Positions 1 to 7,883 of a stretch of 64,000 nt of DNA are shown piece after piece (within the stretch, counting starts at the first letter, position 1; each line of letters starts with the position of its first letter). The position numbers were made by a program, and so were the translations under genes. The DNA lies in NCBI RefSeq assembly GCF_041053105.1, contig NZ_CP163444.1, positions 1,922,001 through 1,986,000 on the forward strand, read 5' to 3'. The DNA comes from Streptomyces sp. R44 (GTDB lineage: Bacteria > Actinomycetota > Actinomycetes > Streptomycetales > Streptomycetaceae). The notes beneath the pieces are model-generated. The model saw only the letters and a list, made by a program, of their open reading frames with translations, did not search any database and was not told where the DNA came from.

Positions 1-942
1 CGTGGCGAAGTCCTGGCCCCGGTCGACGAGGTCGGCGACGCGCCAGGTGAGCAGCCGGGCGGCGTCCACGTCGACGGCGATGTCGCTGAGGAGCTCCTGG
101 ACCAGCTGGTACGAGGCGATGGGCTTTCCGAACTGCTCGCGCTCCCCCGCGTACCGCACGGCGGCGTCGAGGGCGGCCTGGGCGATGCCGACGCAGCCGG
201 CGGCGACCGACATGCGCCCCTTGGCGAGGGCGGACATGGCGACGGCGAAGCCCTTGCCCTCGGGGCCGAGCATCGCGGCGGCGGGGACGCGGACGTCCTC
301 CAGGACCAGTTCGGCGGTGGCCTGGCCGCGCAGGCCGAGCTTGCCGTGGACGGGGCGGCGGGTGAGGCCGGGGGTGTCGGTGGGGACGAGGAAGGCGGAG
401 ACGCCCTTGTGGCCGGGGGTGTCGCCGGTGCGGGCGAAGAGCAGCACGACGTCGGCCCAGGTGCCGTTGGTGATGAACATCTTGCTGCCGTTGACGACAT
501 ACGTGTCGCCGTCCCGCACGGCCCGGGTGGCGAGGTTCCCGGCGTCGGAGCCGGTGCCGGGCTCGGTGAGGCCGAAGCAGCCGAGGGCCTCGCCCGAGGC
601 GAGCCGGGGCAGCCACTCCCGCTTCTGCTCCTCGCCGCCCCAGGAGGCGATGGTCTTGGCGACCAGGCCGAGGGAGACGGAGACGATGCCGCGCACGGAG
701 GAGTCGCCGCGGCCCAGTTCCTCGGTGACGAGGCAGTACGCGAGGTGGTCGCCACCCGAACCGCCGTACTCCTCCGGGATCGTGAGCCCGAGGAAGCCGA
801 CGGCGCCGAGCTTCTTGACGATGCCCCGGTCGACCTCCTCGGCGCGGTCCCACGCGGTCGCGTGCGGGGTGACCTCACGGGCGACGAAGTCCTCGGCGAG
901 CCGCCGTACGGCCTCCTGCTCCTCGCTCAGTTCCAGATTCAT
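1..942 (-). CDS. acyl-CoA dehydrogenase (C-terminus beyond window)
   Basis: The first 314 residues of a protein that continues past the left edge. It begins MNLELSEEQ and shows the family order: alpha-helical N-domain, then the FAD/substrate segment CFGLTEPGTGSDAGN, then MFITNGTWAD, then the start of the C-terminal helical domain (GREQFGKP-like segment read as AGEREQFGKPIA). Members oxidise acyl-CoA to 2-enoyl-CoA with FAD and pass electrons to ETF. The start at 942 faces a TetR gene 70 bp away, and a palindrome-like operator lies between them (968-984), so that TetR probably controls it. The substrate cannot be deduced, and the catalytic Glu region lies outside the window. Confidence 0.93.
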   Translation of the reverse strand, partial: MNLELSEEQEAVRRLAEDFVAREVTPHATAWDRAEEVDRGIVKKLGAVGFLGLTIPEEYGGSGGDHLAYCLVTEELGRGDSSVRGIVSVSLGLVAKTIASWGGEEQKREWLPRLASGEALGCFGLTEPGTGSDAGNLATRAVRDGDTYVVNGSKMFITNGTWADVVLLFARTGDTPGHKGVSAFLVPTDTPGLTRRPVHGKLGLRGQATAELVLEDVRVPAAAMLGPEGKGFAVAMSALAKGRMSVAAGCVGIAQAALDAAVRYAGEREQFGKPIASYQLVQELLSDIAVDVDAARLLTWRVADLVDRGQDFAT

Positions 943-967
943 GCGGTGCCACCCCACTCGGCCATTT

Positions 968-984
968 AATTACCACTGCTAGTT
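968..984. promoter_or_regulatory. candidate TetR operator, AATTA-N7-TAGTT
   Basis: Imperfect inverted repeat between the divergent acyl-CoA dehydrogenase and TetR genes. One arm is TAGTT and the other AATTA, one mismatch from the perfect AACTA. It covers the -35 region expected for the TetR gene. A better copy, AACTA-N7-TAGTT, lies at 16562-16578 before the aldehyde dehydrogenase gene. Binding by the adjacent TetR is inference. Confidence 0.5.
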
Positions 985-999
985 TTTCTTGTGCGGGCC

Positions 1000-1005
1000 T
1001 ACTAT
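1000..1005 (+). promoter_or_regulatory. -10 element TACTAT, leaderless start
   Basis: TACTAT ends 7 bp before the ATG at 1013, so transcription would begin at or next to the start codon. No Shine-Dalgarno sequence is visible, which supports a leaderless mRNA. Confidence 0.5.
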
Positions 1006-1012
1006 GTGCGCC

Positions 1013-1693
1013 ATGGCCCGACCGCGCAAGCCCCTGCTCAGCCGAGAACGCATCGTCGAGACGGCGGGCGCGCTCGTGGACACGGAAGGCCTGGCCGCGC
1101 TCTCCACCCGGCGGCTCGCCGCCGAACTCGGGGTGAGCGGGCCCTCGCTCTACAACCACTTCCGCACGAAGGACGAGATCCTCGACGCGATCGCGGACGC
1201 GGTGAGCGCGAAGATCGACCTGTCGATGTTCGAGGAGGACGACGACCGGGACTGGCGGACCGCGCTGCACGACTGGGCCGTCTCCTACCGCGCCGCCCTC
1301 GCCGACCACCCGCACATCGTCCCGGTCCTCGCCCAGGGGCCCGGCCGCCGCCCGGCGGGCCTGAAGGTCGCCGACGCGGTCTTCGGCGCGATGGTCCGCG
1401 CGGGCTGGCCGCCGGCCCAGGCCACCTCCATCGGCGCGCTGATGCGGTACTTCATCACCGGCTCCGCCCTCGGCTCCTTCGCCCGCGGCTTCGTCGACGA
1501 CGAGGCAGCCTACGACCCGGCCGACTACCCCCACCTCGGCCAGGCCCACCTCCTCGCGGAACACCGCCAGAAGGTCGACGAGGGGGCCTTCGAGACGGGC
1601 CTGCGCGCGCTGCTCGACGGTCTGCGGCTCCAGTACGAGGCGATCCCCGCCCGCCCCGGGGCACCGCACGGTTCGGCCACCGCCGAAGCGTGA
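1013..1693 (+). CDS. TetR/AcrR family regulator
   Basis: 226 residues. The N-terminal helix-turn-helix spans about residues 10-55 (RERIVETAGALVDTEG, then LGVSGPSLYNHFRTKDEIL), followed by a helical ligand-binding domain of the TetR_C type. I chose the ATG at 1013 over the upstream TTG at 989 because the -10 element TACTAT sits 7 bp before it. The gene is divergent from the acyl-CoA dehydrogenase, sharing an operator-like palindrome, so autoregulation and control of that gene are likely. A close copy of the palindrome before the aldehyde dehydrogenase gene at 16.5 kb suggests a second target. The ligand is unknown; an acyl-CoA is a reasonable guess. Confidence 0.9.
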   Translation: MARPRKPLLSRERIVETAGALVDTEGLAALSTRRLAAELGVSGPSLYNHFRTKDEILDAIADAVSAKIDLSMFEEDDDRDWRTALHDWAVSYRAALADHPHIVPVLAQGPGRRPAGLKVADAVFGAMVRAGWPPAQATSIGALMRYFITGSALGSFARGFVDDEAAYDPADYPHLGQAHLLAEHRQKVDEGAFETGLRALLDGLRLQYEAIPARPGAPHGSATAEA

Positions 1694-1711
1694 GTGGGGC
1701 AGGCTTGCCGT

Positions 1712-2407
1712 ATGGCAGCCAGTGATCTCGCCGCGCTCGCGGCGCTCTTCGCGGACGAGAGCCGCGCCGCGTTCCTGCTCGCCCTGCTCGACGGGCGGGC
1801 CTGGACCGCCGGGGAGCTCGCCCGGCACGCCGGGGTGGCGCCGTCCACCGCAAGCGAGCACCTCGGGAAGCTCGTCGCGGGCGGGGTGCTCGCCGAGGAG
1901 CGGCAGGGCAGACACCGGTACGTACGCCTCGCCGACCCCGGGATCGCGCACCTCGTCGAGGACCTCGCCGCCCGGTCCGAGCCCGAGGTGCCCGCGCCGC
2001 CGCGCTCGCTGCGGGCCGCGAGCGCCGGGCAGGCGATGGCGCGCGGCCGGACCTGCTACGACCACCTCGCGGGGCGGCTCGGCATCACGATCACCGAGGC
2101 GATGACGGACGGCGGACTGCTGCGCCAGGACACCGGTTTCGCGCTCACCGACCGGGGCCTCGCCTGGTTCGACGAGCAGGGCATCGCCCTCGTACGGAAG
2201 GGGCGGCGGCCCGTCGCGCGCGGCTGCCTCGACTGGACCGAGCGCCGCCCGCACCTCGCGGGGATCGCGGGCGCCGCGCTGTGCCGGCACGCGCTCGACG
2301 CCGGATGGTGCGTACGGATCGGGTCCGAGCGGGCCGTGAAGGTGACGCCGGAGGGCGAGACGGCCCTGGCGGCGGGCCTGGGCATCGCGGCGGCCGCGCT
2401 GCGGTGA
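1712..2407 (+). CDS. ArsR-type winged-helix regulator
   Basis: 231 residues. The N-terminal 80 residues match the ArsR/HTH_20 fold: LAALFADESRAAFLLALLDG, then recognition helix VAPSTASEHLGKLVAGGVL and wing EERQGRHRYVRLAD. The remaining ~150 residues are an extension seen in larger ArsR-like proteins and hold several Cys (CYDH, CLDW, CRHA, CVRI) but no clear metal motif. The ATG at 1712 is preferred; a GTG at 1694 immediately after the upstream stop is possible. It follows the TetR gene by only 18 bp, so the two may be cotranscribed. Target unknown; the EamA exporter downstream is the nearest candidate. Confidence 0.82.
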   Translation: MAASDLAALAALFADESRAAFLLALLDGRAWTAGELARHAGVAPSTASEHLGKLVAGGVLAEERQGRHRYVRLADPGIAHLVEDLAARSEPEVPAPPRSLRAASAGQAMARGRTCYDHLAGRLGITITEAMTDGGLLRQDTGFALTDRGLAWFDEQGIALVRKGRRPVARGCLDWTERRPHLAGIAGAALCRHALDAGWCVRIGSERAVKVTPEGETALAAGLGIAAAALR

Positions 2408-2462
2408 CGGACCCCGCGCCCTTCCGCCGGATATTGCGGTGAGCGCCGAAGGGTTCGCGCCC

Positions 2463-2468
2463 TACGGT
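2463..2468 (+). promoter_or_regulatory. -10 element TACGGT, leaderless start
   Basis: TACGGT ends 6 bp before the ATG of the EamA transporter gene, consistent with a leaderless transcript. Confidence 0.45.
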
Positions 2469-2474
2469 CGGGGC

Positions 2475-3389
2475 ATGCAGAAGCAATCCTCCCGGCTCGC
2501 GCTCGCCGCCGCCGGTGTCACCGTCGTCCTGTGGGCCTCCGCCTTCGTCTCCATCCGCAGCGCCGGGGCGGCCTACTCCCCCGGCGCGCTCGCGCTCGGC
2601 CGGCTGCTCGCCGGGTCGCTGGTCCTCGGGGCCGTGCTGCTCGTTCGGCGGGAGGGGCTGCCGCCGCGGGCCGCCTGGCCGGGGATCGTGACCTCGGGGC
2701 TGCTCTGGTTCGGGGTGTACATGGTGGTCCTGAACTGGGGCGAGCAGGAGGTCGACGCGGGCACGGCGGCGATGGTCGTGAACATAGGGCCGATCCTGAT
2801 CGCCCTGCTCGGCGCGCGGTTCCTCAAGGAGTCCCTGCCGCCCCGGCTCCTCGCCGGCATGGCGGTCTCCTTCGCGGGCGCGGTGACCGTCGGCCTGTCG
2901 ATGTCCGGCGGCGGCTCCGGCGGGCACGCCTCCGCGCTCGGGGTGGTCCTCTGCCTGCTCGCGGCGATGGCGTACGCGGGCGGGGTCGTCGCCCAGAAGC
3001 CGGCGCTCGCGCACGGCAGCGCGCTCCAGGTGACGACCTTCGGGTGCCTGGTGGGGGCCGCGGCCTGCCTGCCGTTCGCGGGGCAGCTGGTCGAGGAGGC
3101 GGGCCGGGCGCCGCTGTCGGCGACCCTGAACATGGTCTACCTGGGCGTGTTCCCGACGGCGCTCGCGTTCACGACCTGGGCCTACGCCCTGGCCCGTACG
3201 ACCGCGGGCCGGATGGGCGCCACGACGTACGCCGTGCCCGCCCTCGTCGTGATCCTCGCGTGGGTGTTCCTGGGCGAACTGCCCGGCCTGCTGACGCTCG
3301 CCGGGGGTGCGCTGTGCCTCGCGGGCGTGGCCGTATCCCGCTCCCGGGCGCGGGCTTCCGTGACCGCCGGAACGGCTGAATCCACCTGA
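2475..3389 (+). CDS. EamA/DMT-family inner-membrane exporter
   Basis: 304 residues with about ten hydrophobic helices in two EamA halves. The first half runs from LALAAAGVTVVLWASAFVSI to roughly residue 140; the second begins near ALGVVLCLLAAMAYAGG. The VLWASAFVSIRSA motif in helix 1 and the LGEL motif (VFLGELPG) near the end are typical of the drug/metabolite transporter superfamily. The ATG at 2475 is taken because of the -10 element just before it. Substrate unknown; members export amino acids, nucleosides or drugs. It follows the ArsR gene by 67 bp in the same direction. Confidence 0.88.
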   Translation: MQKQSSRLALAAAGVTVVLWASAFVSIRSAGAAYSPGALALGRLLAGSLVLGAVLLVRREGLPPRAAWPGIVTSGLLWFGVYMVVLNWGEQEVDAGTAAMVVNIGPILIALLGARFLKESLPPRLLAGMAVSFAGAVTVGLSMSGGGSGGHASALGVVLCLLAAMAYAGGVVAQKPALAHGSALQVTTFGCLVGAAACLPFAGQLVEEAGRAPLSATLNMVYLGVFPTALAFTTWAYALARTTAGRMGATTYAVPALVVILAWVFLGELPGLLTLAGGALCLAGVAVSRSRARASVTAGTAEST

Positions 3390-3552
3390 CAGGGCATACC
3401 CCCGGTTCCGGTCAGTTCGCGGGCGGCCCGTGCGGGGCGGGCGCCCGCGACCTGGGAGAAGGAGGCGCGTCAACCCCCAGTTCCGGCCTGCCGGAAGAGA
3501 AGCCACGTTTCGCCGCTCCTCGGCCGGATAGTTTCGAGTCGGTCACAGGCGC

Positions 3553-3577
3553 GGGCCGGAACATAACGCTCCGGCCC
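3553..3577. promoter_or_regulatory. perfect inverted repeat before a GBL-receptor-like gene
   Basis: GGGCCGGA, a 9-nt spacer, then TCCGGCCC, 25 bp before the start at 3603. The placement suits an autoregulatory operator, though it does not look like a classical gamma-butyrolactone ARE sequence. A short RNA hairpin is the alternative. Confidence 0.4.
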
Positions 3578-3602
3578 TTCTGGCGAGTTCACGGGGGAGC
3601 TC

Positions 3603-4337
3603 ATGGCGATTCAGCAGCGGGCGGAACGCACGAGGCAGGAGATCCTGTCCTCGGCCGCGCGGGTCTTCGACAGAGAGGGCTACGAGCGGGCCTCCCTGGC
3701 CCGGATCGCCGGCGAGGCCCGGGTGACGACCGGCGCCCTGGTCTTCCACTTCGCGACCAAGTCGGACCTCGCGACCGCGGTGCGCGGGCGGGCCCGCGCG
3801 GTCACCCGGGTCACGGTCGAGTCGGCCTGCTTATCCATGGAGGGCGTGGGCGGCACCGCGATCGACAAGCTGGTCATCACCACCCACGCGCTCATCCGGC
3901 TCTTCGAGACCGACTCCGTGGCACGCGCCGGTGAACGGCTCGCCCGCGAGCTGCAGTCGACGGACCCCGGCCCCGGGCAGGACTGCCCCTGGCGGCGCGA
4001 GGTGGGCCGGCTCGCACGGTTCGCGGCGGCGGAGAAGGCCCTGCGGCCGGGCGTGGACGCGACGGCCGTGGCGGCACTCATCGGTTACGTGATCACCGGC
4101 GTGGAACTGGAGATGCGCGTCCCGAGCGCGCCGGCCGACGAGCTCTGGCCCGCGCCCGCCGGGCACAACCCCGCCCCCCTGCACGACCCGGCGGAGGAAC
4201 GGCTGCGCCGCATCTGGGAGTTGATCCTGCCGGGCCTCGTCCACCCGTCCGCGCAGGCGGCCCGGACGGCGGCCCAGGGGGCGGCTCAGGCGGCGCCGAA
4301 GGCGGCCTCGCAGGAGAGGTCAGCGACCGCCTCCTGA
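3603..4337 (+). CDS. gamma-butyrolactone-receptor-like TetR regulator with a TTA codon
   Basis: 244 residues. The N-terminus (QQRAERTRQEILSSAARVFD, then GYERASLARIAGEARVTTGA and LVFHFATKSDLA) matches the ArpA/ScbR branch of TetR regulators, whose hallmark is the TGALYFHF-type recognition helix. The C-terminal domain resembles the family loosely and ends in an Ala-rich tail of ~30 residues. SD GGGGGAG lies just before the ATG at 3603. Codon 77 (3831-3833) is TTA, the rare leucine codon read by bldA tRNA, so translation is probably tied to development. Such regulators commonly control antibiotic clusters; the nearest one here is the nitroimidazole-type operon 4 kb downstream. It may be a pseudo-receptor. 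It overlaps the convergent TetR gene by 18 bp. Confidence 0.8.
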   Translation: MAIQQRAERTRQEILSSAARVFDREGYERASLARIAGEARVTTGALVFHFATKSDLATAVRGRARAVTRVTVESACLSMEGVGGTAIDKLVITTHALIRLFETDSVARAGERLARELQSTDPGPGQDCPWRREVGRLARFAAAEKALRPGVDATAVAALIGYVITGVELEMRVPSAPADELWPAPAGHNPAPLHDPAEERLRRIWELILPGLVHPSAQAARTAAQGAAQAAPKAASQERSATAS

Positions 4338-4988
4338 CTCCAGCAGCTGACGGGCGAAGGCCGTCAGCGACCGCCCGATGCGCTCGGCCGACAGGCCGAG
4401 TTGATGCCGCTGGAACTGGAAGAGCTCGGGCGACAGTGGACTGAGCGCGATGTCGATCAGGGGGTCGGGGTCCTCGACCCCGTGGTCGACCAACAGGGTC
4501 CGGACATGGACGCGCCAGAAGCCGTACGCGCCCGTCCGGAACCGCGCGGGGCCCGTCTCCGCCCCCAGGGCCAGCGGCAGATGCCGTTCGAGCAGATCGA
4601 GCATCGCCAGGTAGAACGCGGCGAGCCGCTCCCCCGCCGGTGCGCCGGGGCCGAGCGGGGGCGGCCCGTAGATGAGCTGCCCCTGCAGCCGGCGCTCGTG
4701 CTCGTCGAGCAGCGCCACGGCGACCGAGGACGGATCGGGGAAGCTCCGGTAGAGCGTGGCGCGGCCCACGCCCGCGGCCTTGGCGATGCGGTCCATGGTG
4801 ACCGACCGCGGGTCCTGCTCGGCGAAGAGCCGCTCGGCCGCGGCCAGGATCTGGGCACGGTTGCGCTCCGCGTCGGCACGTCTGCGCGGGGCGACCGGCT
4901 GCTCGTCCGCGGCCTGAAGATCACCGAGGAGACCGCCGACCCGGTGCACGGAGGCGGCTCCCCGACCTCGCTGCTCTTCCTCGCTCAT
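4320..4988 (-). CDS. TetR family regulator of the YdcZ-type exporter
   Basis: 222 residues with a ~35-residue N-terminal extension before the HTH (RNRAQILAAAERLFAEQDPR, then AAGVGRATLYRSFPDPSSV). The C-terminal domain is helical and ligand-binding. It is divergent from the exporter gene at 5111, and the 122-bp gap holds two GGACA-N3-TGTCC-type operators, so it very probably represses both itself and the exporter. Ligand unknown. Confidence 0.9.
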   Translation of the reverse strand: MSEEEQRGRGAASVHRVGGLLGDLQAADEQPVAPRRRADAERNRAQILAAAERLFAEQDPRSVTMDRIAKAAGVGRATLYRSFPDPSSVAVALLDEHERRLQGQLIYGPPPLGPGAPAGERLAAFYLAMLDLLERHLPLALGAETGPARFRTGAYGFWRVHVRTLLVDHGVEDPDPLIDIALSPLSPELFQFQRHQLGLSAERIGRSLTAFARQLLESGGGR

Positions 4989-5014
4989 GGATCAGACCTT
5001 ACTTCCCCCGGGGC

Positions 5015-5078
5015 TAAGTGGACACCTTGTCCGTTTGCCATGTTGCGTGGCATGCTAAACGGACTCAGTGTCCACTTA
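5015..5078. promoter_or_regulatory. double TetR operator in a large palindrome
   Basis: An 11-bp perfect outer inverted repeat (TAAGTGGACAC at 5015-5025, GTGTCCACTTA at 5068-5078) contains two internal palindromes, GGACACCTTGTCC (5020-5032) and GGACTCAGTGTCC (5061-5073), centred 41 bp apart. CCGTTT and AAACGG flank the middle. This is the usual architecture for a TetR dimer binding at two sites between divergent genes. Confidence 0.75.
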
Positions 5079-5110
5079 TCCGCTCGCCATCCCGCCCCAG
5101 GGAGATCCAG

Positions 5111-6049
5111 ATGCACACCGCGCTACTCGCCGCGGCCCTGCTGGTCGGCTGCCTCCTCGCCGTCCAGGCCTCGGTGAACCTCCAGCTCAACTCGGCCGTC
5201 GGCACCCCGTACGGCGCTTCGACCATCCAGCTCGGCGTGGCCACCACGCTGCTCGTCGTGCTCGCGGTGGCCGCCGGCGCGCTCGGCGCGCTCGGCAAGC
5301 TGCCCGACGTGGAGTGGTGGCAACTGCTCGGCGGACTCGCCAGCCCCCTCTACATCACCAGCGGCATCCTGCTGTTCCCACGGCTCGGCGCCCTCGCCGC
5401 CGTCGGACTCTTCGTCACCGGGCAGATGTTCTCCTCGCTCGCCCTCGACCTCTTCGGCCTCCTCGGCCTGAAGCAGAAGGACCTGAGCGTCGGCATCGTC
5501 CTCGGCGCCCTCGCCGTCCTCGCCGGCATCGTCGTGATCATCCGGGGCATGAAGGCCGCGGCCCCTCCCGGCGCCCCGAAGATGACCGCCGCCGGCCGCA
5601 TCGGCTGGCTCGCCCTCGGCATCGTCGCCGGCGGTGTGCTGCCGGTGCAGGGCGCGGTCAACGCCCAGCTGCGCGCCCAGCTCAAGGAGCCCATCACCGT
5701 CGCCGTGATCAGCTTCGCCGTGGCGACCTTCACCATCGCCGTCGTCCTGCTCGTGCTCTACGCGACCCGGAAGACCCCGAAGCCCAAGATCGCCCCGCTG
5801 AAGAAGATGCCCTGGTGGGGCTGGCTCGGTGGCGCCTGCGCCGCCGCGTACGTCACCGGCACCTTCCTGCTCATCCCCACCATCGGCGCGGCCGTGACCA
5901 TCGCCCTGACCGTGACCGGGCAGCAGCTGACCTCGGCGCTGATCGACCACAAGGGCCTGTTCAAGCTTCCGCAGCGCTCCCTGACCAAGCCGCGCGCCCT
6001 GGGCCTCGCCCTGCTGATCGCCGGCTCCCTGACCATCCAGCTCGTCTGA
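5111..6049 (+). CDS. YdcZ (DUF606) family DMT exporter
   Basis: 312 residues with two homologous DUF606 halves of five helices each. The first begins LLAAALLVGCLLAVQASVN and the second GIVAGGVLPVQGAVNAQL; each half carries the family's Q-A/G-x-V-N-xQL signature (QASVNLQL, QGAVNAQL). A SD GGAG lies 6 bp before the ATG at 5111. Members are small-molecule exporters of unknown substrate. Repression by the divergent TetR is likely. It is followed by a G/C hairpin at 6065-6086 and then the MBL-fold gene, possibly in one transcript. Confidence 0.88.
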   Translation: MHTALLAAALLVGCLLAVQASVNLQLNSAVGTPYGASTIQLGVATTLLVVLAVAAGALGALGKLPDVEWWQLLGGLASPLYITSGILLFPRLGALAAVGLFVTGQMFSSLALDLFGLLGLKQKDLSVGIVLGALAVLAGIVVIIRGMKAAAPPGAPKMTAAGRIGWLALGIVAGGVLPVQGAVNAQLRAQLKEPITVAVISFAVATFTIAVVLLVLYATRKTPKPKIAPLKKMPWWGWLGGACAAAYVTGTFLLIPTIGAAVTIALTVTGQQLTSALIDHKGLFKLPQRSLTKPRALGLALLIAGSLTIQLV

Positions 6050-6064
6050 CCGAGGCCGGCGCCT

Positions 6065-6086
6065 CCCCCGGGCCCCCGCCCGGGGG
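6065..6086 (+). terminator. G/C-rich hairpin between YdcZ and MBL genes
   Basis: CCCCCGGGC and GCCCGGGGG pair around a 4-nt loop. No U-tract follows, so it may attenuate rather than terminate, or stabilise the exporter mRNA end. Confidence 0.45.
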
Positions 6087-6124
6087 ACCCCCCGGCCCGC
6101 TCGGTGCCTCATGAAAGGCTGATC

Positions 6125-6925
6125 ATGAAGACGTCGTACACCGCCGGGCCGGACATCCACGTCCTCCCCTCGGCCCTGCCCATCCCCGGTCTCGGCGACC
6201 AGCCGGTGAACGCCTTCCTGCTCCGGTCCGGACAGCCGCTCCTCGTGGACACCGGCATGCCCGTCGACCGGGAGGGCTTCCTGGACTCCCTCTGGTCACT
6301 GATCGACCCGGCCGACCTGCGCTGGGTCGTCGTCACCCACGACGACCGCGACCACACCGGCGCCCTCGCCCGGATCCTGGCGGAGGCGCCGCACGCGAAG
6401 GTGCTCGCCAACGCGATATCAGTGACGCGAATATCGGAAGAGTTCAGCATTCCGCAGGATCGGGTAGTGACCGCGAACCCGGGAAGTCGCGTGAAAGTCG
6501 GCGATCGTGAGCTGAGCTTTCACCGGCCGCCCACTTTCGATTCACCCGGCACCCTCGCCGTGTTCGACCATTCCGATGGCACGCTCTACAGCTCCGACAG
6601 CTTCGGCACCGTCGTCGAAGAAATTCGCCAGGACTTCACCGAGCTTTCCGAGGAGGAATTCCTGCACGGCTTCGAGGTCCTGAACCGTGCCATAGCCCCG
6701 TGGACCGCCCTGGTCGACGAGGCGAAGTTCCTCCGCCCCGTGCACGAACTGGCCGCCCTGCGCCCCGCGCGGCTGCTCAGCGCCCACGGGCCGACCGTCG
6801 AGGAGGCCGCCGTACCCCTCCTCTTCGACGCGATGGCCCGCATCCCGTCCCTGCCCGCCTGGCTGCCCGGCGCCGACCTCGACCTCGAGGCGGCGCTGGA
6901 CGCCCACGAGTCCACCGCCGGCTGA
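6125..6925 (+). CDS. metallo-beta-lactamase-fold hydrolase
   Basis: 266 residues. The metal motif reads VVVTHDDRDHTGA (H-x-D-x-D-H), close to the flavodiiron/hydrolase branch in which the second His is replaced by an acidic residue. Further ligands are likely in VFDHSDGTLYSSDSFG and LLSAHGP. An AAAGG sequence 8 bp before the ATG at 6125 favours that start over a GTG at 6104. The stretch 6415-6660 is visibly richer in A/T and in codons such as ATA and AAA than its neighbours, a possible sign of a mosaic origin. Reaction unknown. It is probably cotranscribed with the DsbA-like gene 37 bp downstream. Confidence 0.82.
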   Translation: MKTSYTAGPDIHVLPSALPIPGLGDQPVNAFLLRSGQPLLVDTGMPVDREGFLDSLWSLIDPADLRWVVVTHDDRDHTGALARILAEAPHAKVLANAISVTRISEEFSIPQDRVVTANPGSRVKVGDRELSFHRPPTFDSPGTLAVFDHSDGTLYSSDSFGTVVEEIRQDFTELSEEEFLHGFEVLNRAIAPWTALVDEAKFLRPVHELAALRPARLLSAHGPTVEEAAVPLLFDAMARIPSLPAWLPGADLDLEAALDAHESTAG

Positions 6926-6962
6926 GCCCCGCTCCGCCCGCGCCCCCGAACCGAGGAGAACC

Positions 6963-7664
6963 ATGTCCGACCCGACCACCGCCGATCTGACCCCGCCGCG
7001 CGGAGTCGTCACCGTCTTCTCCGACATCTGGTGTTCCTTCGCGCACATCGCCATCCACCGGCTGCACGCCACCCGGGCCCGCCTCGGCCTGGAGGAGCAG
7101 GTCTCCTTCGACCTGCGCGCCTTCCCCCTGGAGCTCCTGAACGACGCCCCGAGCCCGCGCCCCGGCACGGACAGCGAGGTCGCCCGGATGGCCAGCCTGG
7201 AGCCGGCCGCCGGCTGGCAGCTGTGGCAGGCCAAGGACTGGCTGTACCCCTCGACGACGCTGCCGGCCCTGGAGGCGGTGCTCGCCGCCAAGGAGCAGAG
7301 CCTGAACGCCTCCGAGCAGCTCGACCTGGGGCTCCGCCGGGCCTTCTGGGCCGAGTCGCGCTGCATCAGCCACCGCAAGGTGATCCTGGACGTGGCCGCG
7401 GAGACGGGCGCCGTCGACGTCGACGCCCTCACCGAGGCGCTGGACGACGGGCGTGCCCGCCGCTCCCTGGCCGACCAGGCGGCCCTGTCCAAGAGCGACC
7501 GTGTGAACTGCAGCCCCCACCTGTTCCTGCCCGACGGCTCCGACCACGCCAACCCCGGCATCGACGTGGGCTGGGAGGGCGCGTACGGCATCGGCTGGCC
7601 GGTGATCGCCTCGGACGACCCGAAGGTGTACGAGGACATCCTGCTGCGGGCCGCCACCGAATAG
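6963..7664 (+). CDS. DsbA/FrnE-family thioredoxin-fold protein
   Basis: 233 residues, predicted cytosolic (no signal peptide). The fold is recognisable from VVTVFSDIWCSFAHIAIHRL at the N-terminus, a helical insertion, and the cis-Pro region SPHLFLPDG. The usual CxxC is WCSFAH here, with one Cys only, as in FrnE-like and hydroxychromene-carboxylate isomerase relatives, so it is unlikely to be a disulfide oxidase. SD GAGGAG lies before the ATG at 6963. It ends the operon, as a strong terminator follows at 7697. It could act on a small-molecule adduct, but no specific function can be assigned. Confidence 0.82.
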   Translation: MSDPTTADLTPPRGVVTVFSDIWCSFAHIAIHRLHATRARLGLEEQVSFDLRAFPLELLNDAPSPRPGTDSEVARMASLEPAAGWQLWQAKDWLYPSTTLPALEAVLAAKEQSLNASEQLDLGLRRAFWAESRCISHRKVILDVAAETGAVDVDALTEALDDGRARRSLADQAALSKSDRVNCSPHLFLPDGSDHANPGIDVGWEGAYGIGWPVIASDDPKVYEDILLRAATE

Positions 7665-7696
7665 CCGAACAAGCCGCCGAAAGCGGTTACATAAAC

Positions 7697-7751
7697 GGAA
7701 CGACGGTCAGGCATTCCTATTCGAGGAATGCCTGGCCGTCGTTCCTTTTTT
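7697..7751 (+). terminator. strong intrinsic terminator
   Basis: A 22-bp stem (7697-7718 with 7724-7745) with one G-U wobble and a 5-nt loop, followed directly by six T. It separates the MBL/DsbA-like operon from the nitroimidazole-type operon. Confidence 0.92.
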
Positions 7752-7800
7752 CCTTCCGCAGAACATCGCGGTGATTATTAATTGCGTGACCCGGCCGTTA

Positions 7801-7829
7801 TTCGCAAGGCCGCTCGAACCTCCTACAGT
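7801..7829 (+). promoter_or_regulatory. putative promoter of the nitroimidazole-type operon
   Basis: TTCGCA (7801-7806), a 17-bp spacer and TACAGT (7824-7829) resemble a vegetative promoter. A perfect 12-bp palindrome CCGGAATTCCGG (7841-7852) lies just downstream of the expected start site and could be an operator. SD CAGGAG precedes the first gene. Confidence 0.5.
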
Positions 7830-7883
7830 CGTTTACGCCGCCGGAATTCCGGACGGGTTTCGTATCGACATCAGGAGTTCTTC

